Positions 24,912 through 36,771 of a stretch of DNA of 64,000 nt are shown piece by piece. Below the pieces are notes generated by a model, which made no database searches, was not told where the DNA came from, and worked only from the letters and a program-made list of their open reading frames with translations. Both the position numbers and the translations under genes were made by a program. The stretch comes from Scytalidium lignicola (Eukaryota > Ascomycota > Leotiomycetes), in the NCBI GenBank assembly GCA_002812745.2, contig NCSJ02000152.1:34576-98575 (forward strand), written 5' to 3'. How positions within the stretch are numbered: position 1 is the stretch's first letter; the number at the start of each line of letters is the position of its first letter.

Positions 24912-25834
24912 ATGGCGACGCGCAAGAGAAAGGGTGAAGAGGAAGAGCTCGTTGCCCTCCCGTCCGACGAGAGCGAGGAGGAAGAAGAGTAAGCTTCTCC
25001 TGTCCACCCTCCCATGTTTTCGCATCTGCAATCGCAAAGATATCTTTTTGTCGTACTTCAATGCTATGCTCGGAAGCTTTTACAGCCTTTGAACTCCCTT
25101 TGTTGCGCGGTTCGGCGCAAATGCGTCTTCTCTTATTTTGATGCGCTTGTACCGGCAGCAGCCTGGGCGCGGAGAGGATGCGCGCACATACCCATCGACG
25201 ACGCCTTATCTTTATCGAGTCTGGTGCAACGAGGATGGAGTTTGCTAATCGGCTTTTGATCCTGTAGGTATGAAGATTCCGAGCCTGAAGATGATGAGGG
25301 TGATGAAGAGGAAGAGGACGAGGAAGAAGAGCTTGAGGAAGAGGAGGCTCCCGCTGAAGGTACGTCTTGTCTGATCATTGAGTGTTTGTTTGCATCCCCA
25401 ATCCCCATCCCCATCCCCATCCATCGTCATCCCAACTTATTCCATCTTCCAACCGCTATCATCTTTATTCCCATCTTTCTCTTTTTCTTTCCAATTCTCC
25501 ATCATTTTGATTTTCTTATCGCATCCTCTTGCTCTTATCCTTTATCCTTGCTAACGGATGATGACGCAATCTAGACGACGCCCCACCAGTGAAGCGACGC
25601 AAGACTGCTCCTGCCTCCAACGAAGAAGTCCCTGAGGAAGAAGCGCCTGAGGATCAAGAGCAGGAAGAAGAGGAGGAAGAGGAAGAAGTCGAAGCAGAGG
25701 AAGAAAGTGGCAATGGCGTTGCGCCTGCTTCCAAAGTCAAGGCTGCCAAGGCTAAACCTGAGAACAACGGCGTCGAGGAGGAGGATGAAGAAGAAGTAGA
25801 GATAGCGGCTGGCGATGATGAGGATGATGAATAG
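24912..25834 (+). CDS. Small highly acidic, probably nuclear protein
   Basis: Three exons, 24912-24988, 25268-25359 and 25575-25834, with introns of 279 and 215 nt; the phases fit and give 142 residues. It begins MATRKRKGEEEE, a basic nuclear-localisation-type start, then long Glu/Asp runs broken by a second basic patch (PPVKRRKTAP, about 60-69) and a Lys/Ala stretch (SKVKAAKAK). Overall composition resembles histone chaperones and other chromatin-associated acidic proteins, which bind histones through acidic tracts. No defined domain such as CHZ or NAP is convincing, so a chaperone role is inference. The introns are long relative to the exons, and the CT-rich leader suggests a constitutively expressed gene. 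Confidence 0.8.
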
Positions 25835-28800
25835 CTTCTTGGCTAGTTGTTCATCCTATGTTCTACTGAACTGCTCATCTGCTCTCTTGGATAATGCTAG
25901 CTTCTAAATGCGTCTCAACTCCTCAGCGAGTTGGAGACCGTCAGTCAACTCGCTTTTGGATAATATGGGACTTTTGGTTATATGGGAAAAGGATCGGACG
26001 TTTTGGAATTGAATGATGATCCTGAGTGTTGGGGAGGTGGACTGGGGAAATTTTTGGGTTGAAAAAGTATAGAGTGTGGAGGACAAGTTGTATGTTTGTT
26101 TGCTTTTAGATCTCCTTAAAATCGCTCACCGACAAAAAAAGTGTAATGTTTTGAAATTTATCCTTGGGTGTTAGCTTCCTTTCTCTGCGTGCAGTAGGTA
26201 TATTTGATTCGTTATGTGTATCTTCTCGCTCTCATCTTAAGCCTTGCCGAATGTTGAGATCTTGGAGTTTGAGCTATAAGTAAACAAGAGTTGTCTTCTA
26301 AAGACTCGTCCTGTATAAGCCGCTTTATATGAAGAAGATGCCTGGCACGCCTAGGTGGCAGGGCAGATCAAGAAGGCCGCCGGATCAGCAACGGGCCGTC
26401 GTGAAACTGATCAGACCCATCTGACCTATTTTCCCTTCTCACCATTCACTTCTATTCCTTTCCTTTCTCTTTGTTTTTTGTTTTTCTCAGACCTTGCATT
26501 CTTAAATTCAACTAAATGGGATTAAAGGCTGTCGAACTACGGAGCATACTGGAGTAGCGATATCAGGAGAAGTACTCCCGTGAAACCTGATTAGCATGGA
26601 CTTTGCCTGCGCCTAGCCAAAGCTATTGGATATCCTATACAGATATTTTGAAAGCTAATATTAAGTTTCAATCAGACATTCTCTTGTTTTCTTATCTTGC
26701 TTTGATTGATACCACTGCCAATTTTACGAGAAGATGCAAGATTAATGTAAATTCTTGAGCTGATAATATCATCAACTTCGGAAATATACCATGACACACA
26801 TACCGGAACCGGAAACGGAACCTTCAGAGAGGAGACGTTCAAATAAATAGCTTACAGATAGAAGCATAGAAATAAGTTATAAAATGAAAGAAAGTTCTCT
26901 TCTTCCAGGAAATTCGCCGCACCTACAAAATGAAAAGATGGATTCACCCCATTTTCCAATGACACCCTGATATAGGAGGCTTCACACATCCAGATTTAGC
27001 GACGAAATACTCCTGGGTAAACTAATTATCATTAACGGAAAACGAAAAGCAGGTATTGAAATCGAAGTCTATAAATTCAAAATATTGTCTTTTAAGAAGG
27101 ATTCAACAATAAGGAGCAATGGTATTCTTACACAGTAACTGACTCTTCAACAAATCGTGGTACAGAGTAGCAGTTCTGAGATCCATCTGTCCATCTAGTT
27201 TACCGGTATTTCATCTCCTGGAATAGAGAAGCTGTGATCAAGTTCAACATTTAGAGACGAAGCTTCAGCGTACCATTAGGTGCAAAATACCAGGTGAGGG
27301 CAACTAGGAATAGATGAGACTCTGACCATCGACAAAAGAGGCATTGGATAATCAAAAAGAGCAAATTTAGCCAAAGGAAATCAACAATCCAGAGCTTCAA
27401 GATACTAATACCGGAGATAAAGTGCTTTATCTCAAATCATGGGGTTGACAATACTCAACAGGTGACAGCTCTCTGTACAAAGAAGGATGTCATGTCAACA
27501 TCGGATAGGAAAGCTTAAAAAGGACTAGGCATAAAGTCTCCAACTTTGTTGTGGTAGATCTTCAGCTGGGGTCAGAGCTGTTAAACTCTCATTTGAGAAC
27601 GAGAACTTGGGATTTGGAAAGAAGGGGGCATGTTTACCTGCAGGTCAACGCCTAGCTTGAACCCTTAAGATCGGTTGAGATAATGCAGTTGTGAGTTCTA
27701 AGAAACGAGAAGCCAATTAGATGAACACAGGCTATGTGGATGGAAGTCACCTCGGATGAATGAGGAACCTGTGAGAGAGGATTTCAATATGTCCTTGTGA
27801 CTGAGTGGAGACAAATTATGGCGCAATGTGCACACCCGGATGAGCCGACCCCAGCAACAACCTGGAATTACTTTTGGCAGGATACTTGAGATCAGGCTTC
27901 ATGGGTGGTTTTGACAGTCCAATGCCATAGCGTACTGCGCAAAAATATCGGAGAATTCTAACGTTCCTAGAACCATCAATCCCAAGGATTTGAGAGATGA
28001 AGGTGCACTCGATACATCAATAAGTATTCTGCTCTATTAAGCAAGTCTCAAGCATTGCTAATGGTTACACCGCCGCACCGGATACCCAACCCCTGAATAC
28101 TGACAAAGGAACTCTAATCAAGGCTTGGAAGATATCCAACGGGTGTCCTGCCTGATATATGGGTCAATGGGCAATATTTAAGCATGACTCGTGATGAGGC
28201 GTTCTAACTCTGGAAGCAGCATAGCACAACATTCAAATCATTCACATTAGGCACTTGACCTCTTTTCTATCTTCTCATTTCAGTTTATACTCGCTTTATT
28301 CATAAGCCCAAATCCTCAATTAGATGGTTTGGACTCCGTTTGGACTCTACCACCTTACTTCTAGAAACCCACTCACAAGCCAATCACAAATGCAACTCCA
28401 CTTTGGGGCATTTCGGCTTGTAACACTTATTACACAGGGCAAAATCCAATTCCTTGTTGGAGCTAATCTCTGGGGTATTTTTGAATGCTGACTTATGCGG
28501 GATACATGGAGACACGAATTTTAAGGTGAAATAGTACATTGTTGTGGACGGACTCGAGCTTAACCGCGGGAAGTTACGTAAGTACATGAAGCCACACTTT
28601 GAATATCAACACCGTTTCAAAACAATGTGTCATTACTACTACTCACCGCACTACTGTGCCAAACCCGTGGTAACACGATTTGACGGGAATGTCGGAGTGA
28701 AGTGGATATAGAGTCGTTTAGCGCAAANGGGGGGGATTTCATCCCCGCATTGGTACCAACCACGTTACAGTACTGGTATCACCATTTGCCGAAACTGAGG

Positions 28801-31029
28801 AAAGGACTGCTACGAAGAAATGGAGCAAAAAACCTGGAGTAAGAGTGCAGGATACTGATGTTATGTTACAGAGGTAGGACGTCTTCATTTCTGAATTCTT
28901 CTGCTGATCGTTGGCAACTTTAGAATTTTCAGGATGGACGATCTGCTTTTCAGCCAAGCCGGAACGGATCTAACAGGATGCAGCCCAGTAATAAATTCGC
29001 CGATGGCATCCCTGTGCGGCTTTTGGTGCGAGATTTTTCTCTGGTTCCGAAGCTGGGTTTCAACCCAAAAGCACTAGATAATGAGGGGACCTAGAGGCTA
29101 GAGCTGTCTCTTTTACTTGATATTTACTGTGCTGCGACTACACGTACCCTGGCGTGTCACCGTGTCTGGCCATTGTCGCTTGGCGAGGTCGGAAAGCTTT
29201 CGGAAGGAAGCCACTCGACATTTATTGCTATACTTACCGTATTCAGGAAGAACGTCTTATTTAGAGTTTTGCGCTTTCCCCACAGCCCGAGCTTCCTAGA
29301 ATAGGCAGGTGGTTTGTGCCCCTTGAAAGTTGATGCTGATGTACTGTAAAACTGGACTAACGTCAGACTGGCATTTCTTTCGAATATCTCACATCTAGCT
29401 TATGGGATGCTTACTGTACTGTGTGTACTTATGGACTGTACCGCACGGCTTGCGGCATTACACACGGCCGGTTGATTGGAGATTGGTTGGCCACTCAGTT
29501 CAACAAGGAGTCCTCAGACTCTTACAGTATTACTACAGTACAAGGAAGCAAACGGTAACAACAGCAAATCAGTCGAGGCCTTTCTCTTATCTCTGAAGAC
29601 CCGCCGGTACCCCAGCAGTCACACGTAGCACGGAAGTCAGGGAATCTATCTTGCAACGGTGGCGATTGGGTTCGGGTGACCTTCTGGAAGACTGCCTGAT
29701 GCAGAAGGGCTGGCCGGGTGTTTAGTGCGGTCTAGTTCGCTGCTAGAGGCAAGAACCACGGTGCTAAGGGGCGGAGGGATTCAGGATGCGAATCCCAAGA
29801 AGGCAATGAGAAGGGGCATGAGATGGGACATTGGAAAGGGTTACGCATCACATTTACGTACCTATGTGTTGCCCTTATCAACGACCATGGACAGGCTGAG
29901 TAGCGAATACTGCAAGGACCAAGAGGTGTCGCGTGCCTGTGTCCTTCAAGACTATACCAGCGTGCCAGCATACCTGCGATGGGAGAGGTCGAAGCCATCA
30001 TCAGCCGCGTACTCCAAATGTACAAGTCCTGTACCTGCAGTTTATTGTGTGGTGAATACTGCACACACACACATTTAATGCAGGAGGCGTCATATACAGT
30101 AAGGTACAAACAAGTACGGTAGTAACCAGCATGCAGCAAGCTTTTTGGAAGTATGTGTGGGTGCTTGGCTAGGAGAAAATTACCCCTGGCGGTGGCTTCC
30201 CATTGGCGCGATCCGATGCCACATCCGCCCTCCATGATGGGCACGGCGTTGTGGGGCTTGCAGCAGGACTTTCACCACACCCAACTTGGAGATGCTGAAC
30301 CTCCAACGACCTCCTCCATGATTATTGAACAAAGTCGTGATACTTTTGTGACGGATTGTGGATTCTTTTGCCACCATCCTTTCCATTCACTGTGTGTCTA
30401 TTATCGGATCGGCGAGACCGTGTCCACCAAACAAAGCATGTTAGCGAATTGATAAGGTGAAAAAGCTTGAGATTACCTCCTGCCATTGGCTGCGACAGGA
30501 TTACCTCCGTACTACGACATGACACCCAGACACCCGTACCGGTACGGAGTACCATGCAAGTAACCATCCGTGCCATCTCAGAAAGCCCCCGGCTTGACTG
30601 CAACGAGATCCTCACGATCCTGTTCTGGTAGCAAGCGAGAGGCAAGAGTACTTACTGCACAGTACTTACTACGGTACTGTCGTAGTCGCCATCCTGGTCT
30701 TGGTTGGTGGTGCATCCTCTCACGGATGCTCTCGTGGCCTCGATCGAGACACCAGCAGGGACCACATAATCAATCAAAACACTTACTGTATCTGTATCTG
30801 TATCTGCATGAATCTCCCTCCCACGCCGCCACGATTCGAAAGGATGAAGGAGCATGGCTCTCCACCCATCCATGAGGGCAGCTACTGTACCGTAGCTTGC
30901 GTCAAACCCGTTTTTAGCATCATATGGATCGACGGATCCTCCGAAGAGGATCGTCCCTTCCTCCTTCCCCCTCCCCCGGCTTGGACTAATATTGTATGAC
31001 AATGTACTACTGCACCCGTACCTGTTTCC
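25835..31029. other. Long gene-poor interval
   Basis: This interval holds the 3' UTR of the acidic gene, then about 5 kb without a supported protein gene. Between 26.1 and 28.4 kb there is no open frame of 60 codons on either strand. From 29.0 to 31.0 kb there are short frames on both strands that look like chance, many GTAC-containing words (for example 30,535-30,554), and a CTGTAT repeat at 30,786-30,809. An ambiguous base at 28,728 abuts a G run. Non-coding transcripts are possible but not shown. Confidence 0.45.
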
Positions 31030-31203
31030 CTTTGCTTTGTTTAAATACTCCCTTCTTCTCCTCCATTTCTTGACTTTTCTGCTGTGTTATATGCATTCCC
31101 GTCCCTAATCATTGAGACTTGAGACTCTTGAAACTTTTGAGTCTTGTCCAACCCTTCTCTTCTTCCTCACTTGGTCTACAAGCCAAAAGGCATAGTCGAG
31201 ACG
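31030..31203 (+). promoter_or_regulatory. Probable core promoter and leader of the permease gene
   Basis: TTTAAATACT near 31,039 is TATA-like. It is followed by a strongly CT-rich tract (about 31,045-31,080) and then the ATG at 31,204. CT-rich tracts just upstream of the start site are typical of well-expressed filamentous fungal genes. Confidence 0.4.
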
Positions 31204-33047
31204 ATGGACACGACATACAAAGAAAAGAAATATGACAGCGATTCCAGCCCCCAGGCGGTGGTCTCCTCCGACATCGATATCGAGATTGGCCAGGAGGGCC
31301 AGCTGCATCGAAAGCTCAAGGGCAGACACATGCAGATGATTGCCATCGGCGGAGCCATTGGTGCGGGTCTCTTCGTCGGTTCTGGTAGTGCTTTGAATGC
31401 TGGTGGTCCTGGTTCCTTGGTCATTGACTTCATCATCATCGGCGTTATGCTGCTCTGCACGGTTAATGCTTTGGGTGAACTTGCTGGTATGCAAACCTCT
31501 TATTCCTTCTGCATTTATTTCTATCATGAGTTTAAGGCGCTGACGTGTGTATCAATCTTGTATAGCTCTCTATCCTGTTGCTGGATCTTTCTTCAACTAC
31601 TCTGTTCGCTTCATCGATCCTGCTTGGGGTTTCGCCATGGGTTGGAAGTGAGTATTCTCTTTCTTTTACTCCTCCTTCATGTTTCTTCTTTTCCTTCTCT
31701 CCCTCTTGACTTGGGCCTCCTTGTTTTACAGTTTTATTGACTCAGTCTAGCTATGCCATGAACTGGTTGGTCGTCCTCCCATTCGAACTTACTGCTGCCG
31801 GTATTACCATTGCCTTCTGGACCGATCCTAACGACACCGGCAATCCCTCGATTAATGTGGGAGTCTGGATCACCATCTTCTTGGTCCTAATCGTAGCCAT
31901 CAACTTCTTTGGTGTTCGAGGATACGGAGAGGTGGAATTTATCCTGGGTATGATCAAGGTCGTGGCTGTTATTGGATTCCTCATCTTGGGTGTCATTATC
32001 GACTGCGGAGGTGTCCCCACCGACCACAGAGGTTATATTGGCGCAAAATACTGGCATCATCCAGGAGCATTCCGCAATGGCTTCAAGGGTTTCTGCTCCG
32101 TCTTCGTCACGGCTTCATTTGCTTTTGGCGGAACCGAACTCGTTGGTCTTGCTGCCGCTGAGTCGGACAACCCAAGAAAGACTCTCCCAAAGGCAACCAA
32201 GCAGGTCTTCTGGCGTATCACTCTCTTCTATGTCCTTTCTCTTTTCTTACTCGGCCTTATTGTGCCATCCGATGACCCAGATCTATCCAACGCCACCGGT
32301 TCCAACACCCGTTTCTCGCCGTTTGTGGAGGCTTTCCGTCTTGCAGGCATCAAAGCGCTCCCTTCTATTTTCAATGCTGTGATCACCATCTCCGTTATTT
32401 CCGTAGCCAACTCATGTACCTACGGTTCAAGCCGCACAATTCAAGCTCTATGTCAGCAAGGAATGGGTCCCAGATTTTTAGCAAAAATCGACAGACATGG
32501 TCGTCCGATCTACGTCGTCATCATAGCCCTACTTTTCGGTTGCTTGGCTTATATCAATGAAGCATCGGCAGGAGGCACTGTTTTCACTTGGCTGCTTTCC
32601 CTCTCCGGTCTCTCGAATTTTTTCACCTGGGGTTCCGTCTGCCTCGCTCACATCCGCTTCCGAAAAGCCTGGAAGATGAATGGCAGAACCACGGACGAAC
32701 TCCCTTTCGCAGCCATGTTTGGTGTATATGGCTCCTGGCTTGGTCTCGGCCTTAACATTCTCTGCCTGATCGCGCAATTCTACGTCGCGCTGTTCCCGAT
32801 CGGTGGATCTCCAGATGCACAAGGCTTCTTCGAATCATACCTAGCTGCGCCTATCGTTATTGCTTTCTTCATCGGATACAAGATTTACCAACGAACTTGG
32901 AGAATCGGTGTGAACCTTAGTGATATTAATATTGATGAGGGCAGACGGGAGTTGGATATCGATGCTTTCCACCAAGAGTTGGCTGAAGAGCGAGCCGAGA
33001 AGGCTTCATGGCCAGTGTGGAAGAGGTGGTGGAATTTCTGGTTTTAA
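31204..33047 (+). CDS. Amino-acid permease (YAT family, APC superfamily)
   Basis: A plasma-membrane proton-coupled amino-acid importer. Three exons, 31204-31486, 31566-31647 and 31751-33047, with GT-AG introns of 79 and 103 nt; the phases fit and give 553 residues. A hydrophilic acidic N-terminus leads into LKGRHMQMIAIGGAIGAGLFVGSG, the signature of fungal permease helix 1, then ALYPVAGSFFNYSVRFIDPAWGFAMGWNY spanning both introns. Further hallmarks are FGGTELVGLAAAESDNP in the middle and NSCTYGSSR in the second half. About 12 membrane helices are expected. The length and motifs match GAP1/INDA1/PUT4-type permeases. Substrate range cannot be told, since general and proline-type members look alike. 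The C-terminal tail is acidic and ends in a Trp-rich stretch, as is common. Confidence 0.93.
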
Positions 33048-33524
33048 ATATCCTTTTGGAATATTTTATTTTGTTTCATTTTTATCTGCATTATGATATA
33101 CCTCGGTGGGATTATTCTTTTCTTTGCATCTGAGGGGATAAAAGATTCAAGACCGTGAATTGAGATACCTGTGTATATAGAGCGCGTTTAAATATCAATA
33201 CCTCTCTGTGAATAAGCATAGTACCGTTTTTCGTCATCTTTCTGTTCCTTTCCCCTTTTTTCTGGTGAATGTGAGACGGAATTGGAAAGAACAATTTTTC
33301 AGAAATGGGGGTTTAATCACTTCTGTTATGGTAAGTTTTTATATCGTACGACGAGGTTTCTATTAGAAAATAGTTGACAAGCTAATTCGAGTAGGAAGAA
33401 TAATCAGAAGGTTTTCAAACCCTCATCCATCCCCCCCTTCCAAAACCTAGACCACTCACATCTTTCCCATTCTATTCTATATCTTCCACAAACAACGTTT
33501 CTCCCCCAAAAACAAGCAAAAAGG

Positions 33525-33547
33525 CACACACACACACGCGCGCGCGC
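33525..33547. repeat. CA/CG alternating purine-pyrimidine tract
   Basis: A (CA)n run passes directly into a (CG)n run. It lies at the 3' end of the small minus-strand gene and touches its stop codon. Alternating tracts of this type can adopt Z-DNA and are prone to slippage. Confidence 0.7.
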
Positions 33548-33909
33548 TACCACGCCTCAAGTGTTTCCCTACAGCAGCAAATCCTGCAGCAACAACACAG
33601 AGATATACACAAGGAAGCGAAGCAATATTCGATCGATTTCCACATCTTGTAGATTACTAGGCTGAAGTAGAAGCAGAATAGACATCCGCAGGTCCACTGG
33701 CTCGGGTCGCCAAAGTTGTCGGATTCGTACCAGGGCTCGGGCTCGGGCTTGGGCTGGGATTGGCGTTTGTATCCTCCCTGGCCTCGCTCGAGGTCTGCGT
33801 TTGGGTTTATGTTTGGGTTGGCTTTTGAATTTGGGTTCGCTGTTGGGGTTGGGGTTGGGATTGGGGTTGTCTTTGGTGCAATAGATGGAGATATGGTGGG
33901 TTGTTCCAT
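33547..33909 (-). CDS. Small Pro/Asn-rich, Cys-rich membrane-type protein
   Basis: A single-exon frame of 120 residues with start context CACAATGG. The first 40 residues are low-complexity Pro/Thr/Asn (a PTPT and NPN pattern). Then come a charged stretch, the motif WYESDNFGDPSQWTCGCLF, a hydrophobic segment (about 77-105) and an extremely Cys-rich tail (about 12 Cys in the last 47 residues, including CCCC). The tail could be palmitoylated or bind metal at a membrane. I do not recognise a family. The gene is convergent with the permease, about 500 bp away. The simple-sequence nature of the N-terminus leaves some doubt that it is expressed. Confidence 0.45.
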   Translation of the reverse strand: MEQPTISPSIAPKTTPIPTPTPTANPNSKANPNINPNADLERGQGGYKRQSQPKPEPEPWYESDNFGDPSQWTCGCLFCFYFSLVIYKMWKSIEYCFASLCISLCCCCRICCCRETLEAW

Positions 33910-35327
33910 TGTGGTGGGGTTTGGTGGTGATTTGCTTTGTTTTGCTGAAGGAGCTGTGGTTGTATTTCCTTTGGTATTTTAGAATTGGTTATGGAGGTGG
34001 TTGGAAGCTTCGGTGGTGGTGGGAGGTAAGCGTGAACAAGTGATGATTCAAGAGAGTAAAAAGGAGGGCGATGATAATGTGGGAGAGATGTTCTTCTGGG
34101 TTTTCTTTTTGATGTGGAATTTTGGTGAAGATGGACTTTCTTTTGTGGAAGTTAATGTGAATATAGAAGAGAAAAGGAAGAATTAGTTAGGGTGATGTCG
34201 ATATTTGAGTGAATGGGGGACGGAAGTGTGAAATATAGAGGATAAAGAAACAGGATGGAACAAAGGAGGTGGATGAAGGGTATCAAATTGAATCACTTGC
34301 AGCGGCAACTATTAATATCGAACTTTACCAAAGAAAATATGAAACGGAGAATTCGCATCTCTATACTTAGAATTACGCAAGGCCTTGAAAGTCCTTGGGC
34401 TTATCCTTTATGTGTGTTGTTGCCGAATCCCAAATCCCAAATCCCAAATACCCAAAACATCAAACAAGACCCACACTTTAAGAAAGAAGTGTCTTGTTAT
34501 CTACCATTTTATTGATGAGTTGGCATTTCTAGTCTCCTATATTTCACTGGGAGTAGTTTGACTTCATAGCTGTTTAGCTAACAAACTTTTTCCATGTCAG
34601 GGGGGTTCGTGGAGGTGATGGCAGAAGGCGGTGGAGCCTAGGATTTGTGTCTAGTATCATATGAAGCTACTGGGTGAATATAACTAGTGGATTAGTCCTA
34701 AATTTTGAAAATTCAGCACTGGATGTTCAAGAGAAGGAATGTTTGTTTATAATAGTCCCATGTCTTCAATATATTCCGCTTTTGGTCCCCTAGTTCCTAG
34801 CGTTGCTTCTCTTCTATTAGTCATTCTCAACAGTAATAGGAGGTAGAGTAAGATACCGTACGATGACAACAACGCCGATGACAACATGTTTAATGGTTTT
34901 AATTATGAGAACATCATATTGCTGGGAGTCATGAAGAAGTTTTCGGCGTTAAAAAAGGAGTTTCGGTTGTTCGATACCAATGACATCATAGATCTCCGAC
35001 GTCTGTCGGGAGGACCGTAAATCGTCGGTAGAATGAATAAAGTTTGCAAAACAAAATAGAAATATCACGATATAGACTGGTGCTTTTAGTCTGTTGTCTG
35101 TTTGATCAACTGTGAATTATTTATGAGGGTCTCGGAGATAGGAGAACGCCAAACTCAAGACTCCTCTTGTGGGCTATATAGCTAATATATAAAAACCGAG
35201 ATGTGATTCCTGTCTTGACTCTCCTTTTAGACTATAGAACTTACTACTTCTCTAAACAAGCCGTATTATCATATTTTGCATTTACTTGAATAATTTATAA
35301 ACTTCATTCAAAAACACGTTCGTCAAG
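33910..35327. other. Intergenic region upstream of the SDR gene
   Basis: No supported gene. ATATATAAAA at 35,185-35,194, about 135 bp before the SDR start, is a likely TATA element. A short triplicate of CCCAAAT-type words occurs near 34,429-34,455. Confidence 0.45.
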
Positions 35328-36302
35328 ATGCCACAGCTCGTATGGCTCATTACCGGCTGCACCTCTGGTTTTGGAGAAGAATTTGTCCATCAGATTTTAT
35401 CGCGTGGAGACCATGCGATTGCTACTGGTCGTAAGCTAGAAAAGTTGAAGCATCTGGAAAAGGCAGGGGCTTCTATCCTTCAGCTCGATATTACCGATAA
35501 GCAGCAGTCTCTAAATAACTCCATAAATGAGGCCATCAATATCTATGGAAGGATCGACGTCCTAGTGAATAATGCCGCATATGTTGCCGCCGGAACTTTG
35601 GAAGATCTTAGGTAATAATTCACAAAGCGTTTACTCCTATATCGTTGAGCCTTACTTATATTCTTGATAGATATGAGGACATCCTAGATCAATTTGACAC
35701 AAATGTCTTTGGGACTATGAAGGTTACGAAGGCTATTCTACCATATTTCCGACAGAAAAGGTCAGGGACCATTGTATTCATTGGTTCTTTAGCGGGGTGG
35801 TACGGAGATGCATTCACCGGTGCTTACTCTGGCACCAAATTTACTCTTGAAGGTCGTGCACCCTCCTCTTTTGTATCTCAACACTTCTATGTGAATATTA
35901 ACTAACTGTGCTTGTAAAATAGGTCTCGTAGAAGGCCTAAGTAGGGGAACGGCTCATTTAGGGATAAGAAACCTCTTGATTGAGCCAGGAATGTTTCGAA
36001 CTAAACTCCTCTCTAGCGGCAACCTGAAGACTGCTCAGACAAGTATACCATATTATGAGGAACTTTTCAAGTCTGGAGATGAATCCCTCAAGCGGAGTGA
36101 TCAAGCTCAGCGGGGAGATATCAAAAAGGGAGTCAAGATTATCTTAGATCTTGTGCGCCAGGAAGGCTGTGCTGCAAATAGGGAAATTCCACTCCGATTC
36201 CCATTGGGTCCAGACACCTACAATGTAATGAAGACGAAATGTGAGGAAACATTGAAGCTACTTGAAGAATGGGAGCCTGTTATCAAGAGCACAGATCACT
36301 AG
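35328..36302 (+). CDS. Short-chain dehydrogenase/reductase (classical SDR)
   Basis: A NAD(P)-dependent oxidoreductase, probably cytosolic. Three exons, 35328-35611, 35671-35852 and 35923-36302, with GT-AG introns of 59 and 70 nt (the second has a TAACTAAC-type branch site); the phases fit and give 281 residues. The Rossmann motif is TGCTSGFG (about 9-16), then LDITD, VNNAAY, and the catalytic Ser134-Tyr147-x3-Lys151 with the usual 13-residue Ser-Tyr spacing (YSGTK). IEPGMFRTKL follows as in classical SDRs. TGR after strand 2 hints at NADP preference. The substrate is unknown; close families include retinol-dehydrogenase-like fungal oxidoreductases. Its neighbours are a GFA-type protein and a zinc ADH. 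Confidence 0.9.
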
Positions 36303-36771
36303 TTAATTCCAAGTGATGAGTTTAGAACTCTACCTGGTATTTACGGGATAAATTTATTAGTCACTTGAAAGCTCTTAAGGAAATAGGATAAGTAGAATAG
36401 GTATAGATAATTCTGCAATATTTATCACAGAAGATTAGAAATCAACTTGAGAAAATTAGAATCTTTGCGACTATCACCCACCAACTAATCACCTATAAGT
36501 GGCTATATGAAGCTGTAGCTGACATGAAAAGACATTCGCAAGTTAGAGAAACCCAAGAGTTAAATTACTTACAAAAAGTTAATAGATATTCATTTATAAT
36601 AAAAGATTCTGCAATTCTGTTTTCTAGACTATACCAGTTATCACTACAGCAGCTAATATATCTGACAGAGATTCGCCAAAGCACTTATTTGTTATCCATG
36701 TCTCTTCAAAAAGGAAATCAATCTGCATTATGGATAGTAATCTGAATCTACCATCGCACGACGGACACCTT

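Noticed and set aside
29725..30244. Minus-strand frame of 170 codons and an overlapping plus-strand frame
   Set aside because: Although long, it is rich in His/Cys/Trp without any fold-like pattern, is opposed by another open frame, and lies in a GTAC-rich non-coding region.
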